This document shows, one piece after another, positions 25,133 through 33,383 of a stretch of DNA of 64,000 nucleotides (positions are counted from its first letter, which is position 1; each line of letters begins with the position of its first letter). This DNA comes from Mucilaginibacter sp. JRF (lineage in GTDB: Bacteria > Bacteroidota > Bacteroidia > Sphingobacteriales > Sphingobacteriaceae): assembly GCF_015223065.1 (NCBI RefSeq), contig NZ_JADFBY010000004.1:248001-312000 (forward strand), read 5' to 3'. Under the pieces are notes generated by a model. The model saw only the letters and a program-made list of their open reading frames with translations. It ran no database searches and was not told where the DNA came from. Both the position numbers and the translations under genes were made by a program.

Positions 25133-25477
25133 ATGAAAAGGAAAATTTATCTACTTGCAACTACCATGATGCTTACTTTAGCCGCGTTCACCAGCAATGC
25201 CGCTACCTACAACGACGACAAGAACGACGGCGTTAATAAAGAGGCCATTGCCAACATGAGCGAAGAACAAAAGCAAGCACGTGTTGAAGAAATAAAACTA
25301 CGCGTTGCCGAGATCAAAGCGATGGACAAATCGGAAATGAACAAGGCTGAGCGTAAAGAATTAAAGAACGAGCTGAAAGGCTTAAAGAAAGAAGCACAAG
25401 CCATGGGTGGTGGCGGCATCTACCTTTCAGTAGGCGCTATCATTATCATCATCCTGGTACTGATCCTGATCCTGTAA
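25133..25477 (+). CDS. Exported small protein with C-terminal membrane helix
   Basis: 114 aa from MKRKIYLLATTM (25133; a TTG at 25124 opens the frame but is not preferred). The signal peptide ends near SNA. The middle is a charged helix (SEEQKQARVEEIKLRVAEIK, EMNKAERKELKNELKGLKKE) with coiled-coil character, then Gly-rich MGGGGIY and a C-terminal hydrophobic stretch (LSVGAIIIIILVLILIL) without a cytoplasmic tail. Unknown function; this architecture (helix, GGGG, Ile/Leu-rich tail) is frequent in Bacteroidota. A terminator follows. Confidence 0.7.
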   Translation: MKRKIYLLATTMMLTLAAFTSNAATYNDDKNDGVNKEAIANMSEEQKQARVEEIKLRVAEIKAMDKSEMNKAERKELKNELKGLKKEAQAMGGGGIYLSVGAIIIIILVLILIL

Positions 25478-25501
25478 TCGGGCATAAAAAATATTATGGA
25501 G

Positions 25502-25532
25502 AAAGCGGCGCATTTTGCGCCGCTTTTTTTAT
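25502..25532 (+). terminator. Intrinsic terminator
   Basis: AAAGCGGCGCA-TTT-TGCGCCGCTTT is a perfect 11-bp stem followed by a T run, which reaches the stop codon of the convergent TPR gene. Confidence 0.85.
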
Positions 25533-26290
25533 GCTATCTTTTTTGAATGCAACTTTTTAAGTTCAGCACCAGCATAGTTAAACCATTTGCGGTTGCTTTT
25601 GCGCTCAACAGGTGTAAGGTGTTGCTGTTCTTCCAACATATCGGCCAGTATGTCGGCAGCATCGGCAGAGCGATCATTGCGTGAAAGGAACAGCGCGTAT
25701 TCATAACGCTGCTCAAAGTACGAGTAGCGGCCTTTCATCAGCTTAAATTCAGTTTCGGCTTGCGCTATATTACCGGTTTTCTCAAGGGCTATGGCATACA
25801 ATATATGCGAGCGCGAGCGGATGAACTGCGGCAGTTTGTATATCTTTTTTGCTGTCGCGATGGCATCATCATAGCGTTCGCTTTGGGTGTAGGCTACAAT
25901 AAGTTGTTGCAAAACGTGTTCGTTTTCTTCAAAAGCGCCGGTTAAGCTGGCCTCGTAAAGCTCGATGGCCTGTTGAGTAAAACCACCTTGCAGGTAAGCG
26001 TCGGCCAGTTTTATACGGTTGGCAAAGGTATCGCTAAAGCGCAACTGCTCCTCCAGGCGCTTGTATTTTACACCGGGATTAAGCATGGCCTTTACATCAA
26101 TATTGGGTTGGCGCATTCTTCGGCCCGATATAACTTCGGAATACAGATAGGCAATGCAACCGATAACCGGCAGCACAATTATTACCCAAAGCCATTTTTG
26201 CTGATGGCCGTTACGGATGCAATGGATGGCACAAATGCCCTGTAAAATAAACGGAATGTAATACAGATAGCTATTGTCAGCAAAAAACAT
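25529..26290 (-). CDS. Membrane-anchored TPR protein
   Basis: 253 aa. Two short hydrophobic segments (SYLYYIPFILQGICAIHCI and WLWVIIVLPVIGCIAYLY) with a PLDc_N-like N-terminus are followed by about 190 residues of tetratricopeptide-like helices (FANRIKLADAYLQGGFTQQA, RYDDAIATAKKIYKL, LYAIALEKTGNIAQAETEFK). TPR proteins serve as protein-binding scaffolds. The cytoplasmic repeats probably bind a partner at the membrane; the partner is not visible. It precedes parC on the same strand with 69 nt between them. Confidence 0.7.
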   Translation of the reverse strand: MFFADNSYLYYIPFILQGICAIHCIRNGHQQKWLWVIIVLPVIGCIAYLYSEVISGRRMRQPNIDVKAMLNPGVKYKRLEEQLRFSDTFANRIKLADAYLQGGFTQQAIELYEASLTGAFEENEHVLQQLIVAYTQSERYDDAIATAKKIYKLPQFIRSRSHILYAIALEKTGNIAQAETEFKLMKGRYSYFEQRYEYALFLSRNDRSADAADILADMLEEQQHLTPVERKSNRKWFNYAGAELKKLHSKKIA

Positions 26291-26359
26291 ATAAGCGGGA
26301 ATCAGTTATATTATGATAAAGCACTAAGTACCACCAAATATAACTAATTCCCGGTATGT

Positions 26360-29095
26360 TTAAAACAAGCCTAATTGCCCGCCTTTATCGTCAATATCGA
26401 TATCATCCGGATTGGTGATCTCGAGGTCGATCTTCTTCGCCGGTTTTTCTTCGGCAACTTCGTTAACAGGGGCATCGGCAGCCGGAGGCGCGTCAACAGT
26501 GGTTTTATCTTCCGGTGTCTGGATGATCTCGGTAGCCTCAACACTATCAGGTGCCGGGTCGGGTACATCGGCGGCATCATCATGCTCGGCAATCAGCTCA
26601 ACCGTTTGCACCACATGGGCCGACAGGCGGTTACCCATCGCTTTCATACCTTTAACATCAATCAGGTCGGCCAGGTTAAGTTCGGCGGCTTCGGCTACCT
26701 GGGCTTTGCCCTTTAACTGATCAACCTTAACCATTACCTGTGCAGCGCCCGATATAATAACCAGTTTTGAACCACCTTCGTCACTTATAATACTGATTTG
26801 CTTGCCTATAGCGATATTCTCAAACACAAAGCGCTTAACCATGTAGTTTTTGGCCTTGCCCTCAAAATGCACCACGGTATAAACCTTTTCAGGATCGTAT
26901 TTTTCGATGACGATCATCTTATCATCGAAGTGATTATTAAGGTCGAAGCTAGTTAACTCGTACACACCGTTGCTGAGTACGGTAAGTATACGGTCGTCGC
27001 CATCAAACTCACCCAGGTACTTGCCACGGCCATCGGCGTTGAGGCGTTTAAGCACATCATCATACCATATTTTACGGCCGGCAAGCGTGCTCACCCCTTT
27101 GCTTTTCAGCAACGTTTTCTTAACCGGATACTTGGTAACAATATTACCCATTGAGCCACGTCCCTTGATGCCTATCTCCGCAAAATCCAGATCGAACTGT
27201 AGTTTTTTGAGCTTAGAGTGCGGTTTTAGCTGTATGTTCACCACCTCGGCCTCGCCGTTAGGGTTGGCGCTAAAGTATAAGGTTTTTGAGCCTTTGGTAC
27301 CCTTGGTCAAATCGTACTCCTTATCGCGGGTGATGCCTGTTACCGCGAAACGCTTAACATAGCTTACACCGCTTTCGCCATCCTTGTATATCATGTTGTA
27401 GATAGTGCGCTCGTCGTTCTTTTTAAACACGGCCACATGGATGATATCCTTACCTACAAAAACCTTATCCTGTATCCTGACCACGCTAAAGCGGCCATCG
27501 CCACGGAAAACAATGATATCGTCAATGTCCGAACATTCGCCTACCAACTCAACATTCTCATCACGCTTTAATCCGGAGCCTACAAAGCCATCCGCTCTGT
27601 TTACGTACAACTTAACGTTGGCCAGGGCTACCTGCGCGGCCTCAACCTTATCAAAGGTGCGCAGCTCGGTTTTACGGCCACGATCCTTACCATATTTATC
27701 CTTAAGTTTTTCGAACCAGGCAATAGCATAATCATTAAGATGTTTAAGGTGATGCTTTACCTCTTTTATCTCATCTTGCAGGTTCTTGATTTGCTCGTCC
27801 GTTTTCTTAACATCAAAACGGGTGATGCTGCTCATCGGTTTATCGATCAGCTTTTTATAATCCTCCGGCAATATCTCACGATAAAATTGCGGGAAGAACG
27901 GCTCGAACAAGCGGTTTAATACGCCTACTACTTCCTCAAAATTGGTTGAGCTTTCGTAGTCGGCATGCTTGTACATGCCCTCCTGTATGAATATTTTGAG
28001 CAGCGAGCTGAAGAATATCTTTTCCATCAGCTCCTTAAGCCTGATCTCGAGTTCCTGCTTTAGCAGATCCTTGGTGGTTTCGGTACACTCCACCAGCATA
28101 TCATTCACGCTTACAAAGCGCGGCTTATCATCCTGAATTACACAGGTGTTAGGCGATATGGAAACTTCGCAATCCGTAAAGGCGTACAGTGCATCGATAG
28201 TAACATCAGGAGATATACCCGGCGCCAGGTGGATAATGATCTCCACATCCCTGGCCGTGTTATCCTCTATCTTCTTGATCTTGATCTTGCCCTTATCATT
28301 GGCTGATATTACACTGTCTATCAACCCGCCCGTTGTGGTGCTGAAAGGAATCTCGGTAATGGCCAGTGTTTTTTTATCGCGCTCAACAATTTTGGCCCGT
28401 ACCCTAACACGACCACCACGCTGCCCTTCGTTATAGTTAGAGCAATCGGCCATACCGCCTGTTGTAAAATCGGGCAGCAGGTTAGGGCGGGTGCCGCGCA
28501 ATACGCCTATCGAGGCATCAAGCAGCTCTACAAAGTTGTGTGGTAAAATTTTGGTAGCCAAACCTACGGCAATACCCTCGGCACCCTGCGCCAACAGCAA
28601 CGGGAACTTTACGGGCAGTGTTAGCGGCTCCTTGTTTCTACCATCATAACTGGCCTGCCATGCGGTAGTATCGGGGTTAAAAACAACCTCGTTAGCGAAC
28701 TTTGACAAACGCGCCTCAATATAACGCGGTGCCGCTGCCGAGTCGCCGGTTACCGGGTCGCCCCAGTTACCCTGGGTATCTATAAGCAGGTTTTTTTGGC
28801 CTATCTGCACCATGGCATCACCAATGGAGGCATCACCGTGCGGGTGGTACTTCATGGTATGTCCAATAACGTTGGCGGCCTTGTTAAAGCGGCCGTCGTC
28901 CATTTCTTTTAGCGAGTGAAGTATACGGCGCTGCACCGGTTTTAAACCATCATTAATGTGCGGCACGGCACGGTCAAGTATTACGTATGATGCGTAATCC
29001 AGAAACCAGTTTTCGTACAAACCATCAAGTGAGGTAACATTGTGCAGTATTTCTTCGCCGTTAGTTGGTATATCGTTAGTCAGATCGTCACTCAT
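26360..29095 (-). CDS. parC: DNA topoisomerase IV/gyrase subunit A
   Basis: 911 aa from MSDDLTNDIPTNG (29095). Type IIA topoisomerase A subunit: winged helix and the catalytic Tyr125 in AAPRYIEARL, a tower and coiled-coil region (NLQDEIKEVKHHLKHLNDYA), and a C-terminal beta-pinwheel. At the quinolone-resistance position (HPHGDAS, residues 84-90) Ala89 replaces the Ser found in E. coli GyrA. The C-terminal region lacks a clear GyrA box (QRRGGKG), which favours ParC; the assignment over gyrA is inferred. A long acidic, Pro/Ala-rich tail (VEATEIIQTPEDKTTVDAPP) precedes the end. No parE is adjacent. Confidence 0.85.
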   Translation of the reverse strand: MSDDLTNDIPTNGEEILHNVTSLDGLYENWFLDYASYVILDRAVPHINDGLKPVQRRILHSLKEMDDGRFNKAANVIGHTMKYHPHGDASIGDAMVQIGQKNLLIDTQGNWGDPVTGDSAAAPRYIEARLSKFANEVVFNPDTTAWQASYDGRNKEPLTLPVKFPLLLAQGAEGIAVGLATKILPHNFVELLDASIGVLRGTRPNLLPDFTTGGMADCSNYNEGQRGGRVRVRAKIVERDKKTLAITEIPFSTTTGGLIDSVISANDKGKIKIKKIEDNTARDVEIIIHLAPGISPDVTIDALYAFTDCEVSISPNTCVIQDDKPRFVSVNDMLVECTETTKDLLKQELEIRLKELMEKIFFSSLLKIFIQEGMYKHADYESSTNFEEVVGVLNRLFEPFFPQFYREILPEDYKKLIDKPMSSITRFDVKKTDEQIKNLQDEIKEVKHHLKHLNDYAIAWFEKLKDKYGKDRGRKTELRTFDKVEAAQVALANVKLYVNRADGFVGSGLKRDENVELVGECSDIDDIIVFRGDGRFSVVRIQDKVFVGKDIIHVAVFKKNDERTIYNMIYKDGESGVSYVKRFAVTGITRDKEYDLTKGTKGSKTLYFSANPNGEAEVVNIQLKPHSKLKKLQFDLDFAEIGIKGRGSMGNIVTKYPVKKTLLKSKGVSTLAGRKIWYDDVLKRLNADGRGKYLGEFDGDDRILTVLSNGVYELTSFDLNNHFDDKMIVIEKYDPEKVYTVVHFEGKAKNYMVKRFVFENIAIGKQISIISDEGGSKLVIISGAAQVMVKVDQLKGKAQVAEAAELNLADLIDVKGMKAMGNRLSAHVVQTVELIAEHDDAADVPDPAPDSVEATEIIQTPEDKTTVDAPPAADAPVNEVAEEKPAKKIDLEITNPDDIDIDDKGGQLGLF

Positions 29096-29224
29096 TATTA
29101 GCAATAAAAAATATGGATTGGGTAAAGATAAGGCATCTCAGGCTATTATCTAAGTCAACTTATACACATGTTAACCTAACTTTTTCGTGATCAGCACTTT
29201 TCTGAAAAATTTTATGCCTTGTTT

Positions 29225-29254
29225 GTAACCTCTTTGATTTTCGCAGTGTCTTAT
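29225..29254 (+). promoter_or_regulatory. Putative ECF-type promoter (GTAAC-N17-TGTCTTAT)
   Basis: GTAAC at 29225-29229 and TGTCTTAT at 29247-29254, exactly 17 nt apart, 45 nt before ATG 29300. An almost identical pair lies before the paralogous gene at 31005. Confidence 0.6.
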
Positions 29255-29299
29255 TAATACAATCAACAATAAAATAATTAACCCCTTTACTACCGTGTC

Positions 29300-29734
29300 A
29301 TGAAAAATTTAAAAGTACTGTTAACCATGCTGCTGATAGTAGCTGGTAGCCTGGCTAAAGCCAACAACAACGATGATGATTACAAACTAACAAAGGCCTA
29401 TGCCTCTAACATATATATAGAGGCGGTAACGCTTGGCAAACTTGAAGGCTTTGAGAGCATTTTAGATAAGGATGCCAAGTTTTGTATACTGATGGGCAAC
29501 AACAAGCGTGTAGCCACCTACAGCAAAGCCGAAATGCTTGAGTACATGCAGGCCAACTTAAAAGGATTAAAGCAACTGTGCACTACCAGCAGCGCGGTTG
29601 TTGAGGAGAACGGACAAATGTCTGTACTCAAGGTAGAAATGAAGTATGGTGACTTTACACGCACCAACTACGTGACCTTTGCCGACACCGGCAAGGGCTG
29701 GAAAATTACTAATGTTTGCTCGGTATATAAGTAA
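29300..29734 (+). CDS. Secreted NTF2-like protein, paralogue 1
   Basis: 144 aa. Signal peptide (MKNLKVLLTMLLIVAGSLAK, cleaved after AKA) then an NTF2/SnoaL-like cone fold: TKAYASNIYIEAVTLGKLEG, FESILDKDAKFCILMG, then a strand-rich half with VVEENGQMSVLKVEMKYGD and FADTGKGWKITNVCSVYK. The fold is often called lumazine-binding-like in this phylum. No catalytic residues are evident. It shares sequence layout and promoter type with the gene at 31005-31427, so the two are a recent duplication pair. A terminator follows. Confidence 0.8.
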   Translation: MKNLKVLLTMLLIVAGSLAKANNNDDDYKLTKAYASNIYIEAVTLGKLEGFESILDKDAKFCILMGNNKRVATYSKAEMLEYMQANLKGLKQLCTTSSAVVEENGQMSVLKVEMKYGDFTRTNYVTFADTGKGWKITNVCSVYK

Positions 29735-29759
29735 GCGTTGGTGTATAACAATTGTGTTT

Positions 29760-29798
29760 AAAGGGTCCCGATTTGGCTTTCAGGGACCCTTTTTATTT
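29760..29798. terminator. Terminator after NTF2-like paralogue 1
   Basis: AAAGGGTCCC (29760-29769) pairs with GGGACCCTTT (29783-29792), followed by TTTATTTTTTT. It lies between convergent genes. Confidence 0.8.
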
Positions 29799-29800
29799 TT

Positions 29801-30307
29801 TTACTCCTTGCGGGATGCACGGATCATTTGCCCGTAATCCCAGCGGTTTACCAGGGCATTCACCGTTAGGGCGATACGTTTATCGCGGGTGGGCTGGGTT
29901 TTGGCGCTATCTATCCACTTAATAAAATAGCCCCGGTGCGATGGTGAAAGGCTGTAGAAGTATTCGCCGGCTTCGGGCTCGTACTCCAGGCATTCGGTGA
30001 GGTCGTCGGGCACCTCTATCTTATAATCTTTATCATGCTCCAATTGTACCCGCAGCATAGCCCCTCCACCCTTACGTATGCCTTTACGCATCTGCGCATT
30101 TATGGGCAATATAAAATTACCCTCGCCGGCGGGTAACAAAGCCACGCCCGCGATGGCCAAACCATCCAACATACCCCTCACACGGTAACTTTGCTTTTGG
30201 CCGGGTTTCATTTCTTCGGCCAGGTGGGCGGGTATTTCAATATAGGTCCAGCCGGTTTTATCGGCGTTCTCGGCAAATTGTAATATAATGGTGTCAAACG
30301 TTATCAT
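29801..30307 (-). CDS. YdeI/DUF1905-type protein
   Basis: 168 aa from the ATG at 30307. The N-terminal half is a DUF1905 beta fold (WTYIEIPAHLAEEM, YRVRGMLDGLAIAGVALLPA, FILPINAQMRKGI) and the C-terminal part is the bacteriocin-protection YdeI/OmpD-associated helical region (YFYSLSPSHRGYFIKWIDSA, KRIALTVNAL). The biochemical role is unknown. The start overlaps the stop of the GyrI-like gene by one base (TAATG), so the two are translationally coupled. Confidence 0.85.
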   Translation of the reverse strand: MITFDTIILQFAENADKTGWTYIEIPAHLAEEMKPGQKQSYRVRGMLDGLAIAGVALLPAGEGNFILPINAQMRKGIRKGGGAMLRVQLEHDKDYKIEVPDDLTECLEYEPEAGEYFYSLSPSHRGYFIKWIDSAKTQPTRDKRIALTVNALVNRWDYGQMIRASRKE

Positions 30308-30786
30308 TAAGCTTTGGGCTTTATGGGTATCCATATATCTTCTTCGGATGCCGGGTCATTATTCCTGTACTTCTCTCCCAATACCTCAAAATGCGGGCGA
30401 TCATCGAGCACATAATCAGAAGCGGGCAACCACTCCGAAAATATGTAGTTAAATATCCGTGTATCCGCGCTCGAACCTGTATAGTGAAACACGGCATACA
30501 TTCCACCCGGTAAATGGAATGCCTCCATACCATCGGGCACGGCCGCATCATCCTCCACTTCAACTAAAGCCCATTTTTCAAACTCCGCTTCGGCATCAAA
30601 CCTTTTAAAATATCCGGAAGGGTAAACTTGTAATGAATACCTATCTGTTGATAAAGCGCCCGCGATCTCATTTCGCTTCGGCATAAAACTTCGCCATAAT
30701 AAGCCTGTACGGTTGTTGGTCATGCTTGTAATTACACGCATCCCGATCATTTTTTTAGAAGAAATATTTAAAATAACAGGGGGCAT
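30307..30786 (-). CDS. GyrI-like small-molecule-binding domain protein
   Basis: 159 aa. The start at MPPVILNISSKKMIGMRVI (30786) fits the usual N-terminus of the family. GyrI-like/SOUL-type domain: LWRSFMPKRNEIAG, YSLQVYPSGYF, KWALVEVEDDAAVPDGME, LPGGMYAVFHYTGSSADT and FNYIFSEWLPASDYVLDDRP, the latter with the acidic residues that bind cationic drugs in related AraC effector domains. There is no DNA-binding domain, so it would act as a stand-alone binder or esterase-like protein. It is coupled by TAATG to the YdeI-type gene. Confidence 0.85.
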   Translation of the reverse strand: MPPVILNISSKKMIGMRVITSMTNNRTGLLWRSFMPKRNEIAGALSTDRYSLQVYPSGYFKRFDAEAEFEKWALVEVEDDAAVPDGMEAFHLPGGMYAVFHYTGSSADTRIFNYIFSEWLPASDYVLDDRPHFEVLGEKYRNNDPASEEDIWIPIKPKA

Positions 30787-30924
30787 TAATGTTAGTATTT
30801 GCAATGACACAGGCACTTTGGTTGTAATTCGGTTAAAGTTAATATGCTTTTAAACGCTATAAACAGGCTATTTGAGGGCATTTGTTAAATATATGTTAAA
30901 AGTGAATATGATGATAAGATTACT

Positions 30925-30954
30925 GTAACGTTTGCTATAGTGCCGCTGTCTTAT
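30925..30954 (+). promoter_or_regulatory. Putative ECF-type promoter (GTAAC-N17-TGTCTTAT)
   Basis: GTAAC at 30925-30929 and TGTCTTAT at 30947-30954, 17 nt apart, 50 nt before ATG 31005. Identical boxes and spacing to 29225-29254. Confidence 0.6.
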
Positions 30955-31004
30955 AGATATAAAACAAAAACATAATTTATACAAACCTTTAAAAAAACAA
31001 TATC

Positions 31005-31427
31005 ATGAAAACCTTAAAATCAATCTTATTAGGCTTAGCATTATTAGTAACCGCCAACTTTGTTAAAGCCGACGACATTGCCAAATTAACAAAAGATTAT
31101 GCTGTAAACACATATATTGAAGCTATTGCTCACGGTAAACTTGATGGCTTTGCCCAGGTGCTTGACAATAGCGCAAAATTCAGCATGATGCGCGGTAACA
31201 AAACCCTGAACTTCAGCAAAAATGAAATTCTGGAATCGTTAAAATCAACCAAGAACACCGAGCAGGAATGTAAAGTAAGCACATCAACAGTTGAAAGCAA
31301 CGGCGAAGTAGCCATTGTAAAAGTTGACCTGGTGTATGACGGCTTTACCCGCAGCAACCTGGTAACTATTAACAACACCGGCAACGGCTGGAAAATTACC
31401 AGCGTACACTCTACCTTTAAATCGTAA
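31005..31427 (+). CDS. Secreted NTF2-like protein, paralogue 2
   Basis: 140 aa. Signal peptide (MKTLKSILLGLALLVTANFV, cleaved after VKA). The body matches paralogue 1 position by position: TKDYAVNTYIEAIAHGKLDG, FAQVLDNSAKFSMMRGNKTL, then VSTSTVESNGEVAIVKVDLV and NNTGNGWKITSVHSTFKS. The same ECF-type promoter is present. Two proteins with the same fold and control suggest a shared periplasmic function, but no ligand or enzyme activity can be read. A strong palindromic terminator follows. Confidence 0.8.
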   Translation: MKTLKSILLGLALLVTANFVKADDIAKLTKDYAVNTYIEAIAHGKLDGFAQVLDNSAKFSMMRGNKTLNFSKNEILESLKSTKNTEQECKVSTSTVESNGEVAIVKVDLVYDGFTRSNLVTINNTGNGWKITSVHSTFKS

Positions 31428-31453
31428 TTAGTTTTAGTTTATTCTTTCTTTAA

Positions 31454-31489
31454 GCAAAAAGCCCGGCCAATATTGGCCGGGCTTTTTGC
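31454..31489. terminator. Bidirectional terminator (perfect palindrome)
   Basis: AAAAAGCCCGGCCAA/TTGGCCGGGCTTTTT around a short AT centre, flanked by GC. Convergent genes end on both sides. Confidence 0.9.
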
Positions 31490-31508
31490 TTTTTCATCTG
31501 CCTGAATA

Positions 31509-32168
31509 CTACTTCACGTATTTTTTCAACACCTTCTCCCATTTGTCATACCCCTTGCTGTTAAGGTGCAGGTAATCGCCCTTGAACAGGCTTGAATCGG
31601 GTCGCATAGTTTTTTTGTTGAGGATGGGCGTGGCTACGTCAATGTATTTGGTTTTGGGCTTGCTATCCGCATAAGCCTTGATCAGGTTGTTAGCCAGTAT
31701 CACCTCATTCAAAAACTTATCGCGGCTTGGGCTTGGTTTTATCGACAGGAAGTAGATCTCGGCATTGGGCAATTTGGCGTGGATCATCTCCCAAAGTTTT
31801 TCAAAGCTGCCTGCCACATTTTGCGCGGTACGGCTTGCGGCTATATCATTCTCGCCCGCATATATAAATACTTTTTTAGGCTGATACGGGAACAACACAT
31901 AAGGCGTATAATATTCCACCCACTGCCAAAGCTCGGAGCCACCAAGACCGCGTTTTATTACGGGTTTTCCCTCAAAACGCTTTTCCAGATCATCCCACAA
32001 ACGGATGGACGAACTACCAACGAACAATATACCACCCGGCGCCGGCATCTTTAAACTATCCTGATGCTTGAACGCCCGCACCTCGCCATCAAACGGAAAA
32101 CCTTTTTGGGCGCTGGCATTAATGGTTATAAAGGCAAATATCGCCGCTAAAAATATCCTGATACTCAT
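31509..32168 (-). CDS. Secreted SGNH/GDSL-family hydrolase
   Basis: 219 aa. Signal peptide (MSIRIFLAAIFAFITINASA). The GDSL-type block I is GGILFVGSSSIRLWDDL, with the nucleophile Ser in GSSS. Block II glycine is in IKRGLGGSELW, block III is the GENDIA motif, and block V is DYLHLNSKGYDKWEKV with the Asp-His pair. Typical substrates are acyl or acetyl esters on sugars or lipids. All four SGNH blocks are present. It ends 3 nt from the cytidine deaminase on the same strand, so the two are likely an operon. Confidence 0.88.
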   Translation of the reverse strand: MSIRIFLAAIFAFITINASAQKGFPFDGEVRAFKHQDSLKMPAPGGILFVGSSSIRLWDDLEKRFEGKPVIKRGLGGSELWQWVEYYTPYVLFPYQPKKVFIYAGENDIAASRTAQNVAGSFEKLWEMIHAKLPNAEIYFLSIKPSPSRDKFLNEVILANNLIKAYADSKPKTKYIDVATPILNKKTMRPDSSLFKGDYLHLNSKGYDKWEKVLKKYVK

Positions 32169-32171
32169 AAA

Positions 32172-32660
32172 TTAATGTGTTAAACGGTCTTCAAAAAACA
32201 GGAATGGCAAAAAGCTTTGCACCCCTTCAACCACCCAAACCGGGCCGCTTATACAATATAACAGCACGCGCAGGGGGCTGTTTTGCTTTTTTTCGCATTC
32301 GGCCATTACCTGTAGGCAGGCCCCGCATGATGTTATGGGTTTCAGCAAATCGAAATCGTTTGTTTGAGCGGTAACCGCCATCGTGATCACCGCATCATCT
32401 GCATGGTTGGCACCCCAGTTAAACAAGGCCACTCGCTCAGCACATAAGCCTGATGGGTAGGCCACATTTTCCTGGTTACTGGCACGCAACACTTTACCGC
32501 TTTTTAGCTGTAAGGCCGCCCCAACCTTAAAGTGCGAGTATGGCGAATGCGAAGTATCCAAAGCTTTTACCGCCTCCAGGCAAAGCGCTTTATCGGCTTC
32601 GGGCAATTCATCAACAGAAGTATATTCTTTAAAGGTTATATTGATTTGTTTATCGGTCAT
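32172..32660 (-). CDS. cdd: Cytidine deaminase
   Basis: 162 aa. Zinc-dependent deaminase of cytidine and deoxycytidine in pyrimidine salvage. CAERVALFNWG supplies Cys-Ala-Glu with the catalytic Glu, and SCGACLQVMAE supplies the two further Cys ligands. HSPYSHFKVGAALQLKSGKV is the substrate-binding start. Length is normal for the tetrameric class (about 130-160 aa). The SGNH hydrolase begins 3 nt downstream of its stop. Confidence 0.93.
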   Translation of the reverse strand: MTDKQINITFKEYTSVDELPEADKALCLEAVKALDTSHSPYSHFKVGAALQLKSGKVLRASNQENVAYPSGLCAERVALFNWGANHADDAVITMAVTAQTNDFDLLKPITSCGACLQVMAECEKKQNSPLRVLLYCISGPVWVVEGVQSFLPFLFFEDRLTH

Positions 32661-32793
32661 TATTTAGGTGCCCTTATGTTTAAGGGGGATACAATATAAG
32701 GGTTTAGGTTACAAAAAGCAACTTTACTTATAAGATTATCAGTTTGTAAACTTCTTTCTGCTGCTAATGGACTTTTAACTTCATCAATAAAAA

Positions 32794-33148
32794 GCGTCGG
32801 CCTGCCGGAAAACCGGGCCAGGGAGTATGGCCTTGTGGGTGGAAGGTTTTTTCCGGCTTGATGTTTGGTTACTTTGCATCTAAGGTAAAGTAACTGGCCT
32901 CTGCGGCCAAGAGCAGACTGACGGCAATTAAAGCATAAACCCTTAAATCAAGGCACTTCACTTAAATCGCTTCATTACCTGTCCTCAATTTCTTTTGAGC
33001 GACCAAAAGAAACAAACCTTAGCGATAGCGATCTCATGAGCACCAATAAAAAACAAACAACAGCGAATAACTCGCCGGCTACGCCCTGCCCGGTGAAAGT
33101 TTGTGCTTTGGCAAGGCTTGTGCTACTCCGGGCATTTCTGATGCCGGT
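32794..33148 (+). repeat. R1 structured repeat, copy B
   Basis: Starts CGGCCTGCCGGAAAACC and ends ATGCCGGT. The first stem here is GCCGGAAAACC/GGTTTTTTCCGGC, with two compensatory pair changes relative to copies A and C (GGCAGAAAACC/GGTTTTTTCTGCC). The other stems are GTTACTTT/AAAGTAAC, TGGCC-TCTGC-GGCCA and TTTCTTTTG/CAAAAGAAA. It occupies most of the gene-free stretch 32661-33383. Confidence 0.8.
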
Positions 33149-33198
33149 TATAGAGGTTATTTAGGGTTTGTGCTTCTGTTTGTTTAGTATTATTTCAT

Positions 33199-33250
33199 GT
33201 CATTTCGAGCGTTAGCGAGAAATCTGTACGCGTTCATAGTAAAGCGACAT
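33199..33250. repeat. R2 element, left half
   Basis: GTCATTTCGAGCGTTAGCGAG, then AAATCTGTACGCGTTCATAG and AAGCGACA; the right half is missing and the sequence runs into an R3 module. Confidence 0.6.
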
Positions 33251-33271
33251 ATTCAAAATCATACTATTCAA

Positions 33272-33308
33272 AATCCCCTCCCCCTCGGGGAGGGTTAGGG
33301 AGGGGTAG
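33272..33308. repeat. R3 C-rich/G-rich module
   Basis: CCCCTCCCCCTCGGGGAGGG then TTAGGGAGGGG. The same 3' extension occurs at 36480 and, with ATTT instead of GTT, at 15796 and 45634. Confidence 0.7.
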
Positions 33309-33383
33309 TTATTCACATTTTTTAAAACTCATATATACCCCGTTGGTTGCTATGTAAGTGTTTAAACATAAACAATTATCAAT

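Noticed and set aside
26360..29095. Naming the topoisomerase subunit gyrA
   Set aside because: No clear GyrA box in the C-terminal domain was found; parC is preferred, but the distinction needs an alignment.
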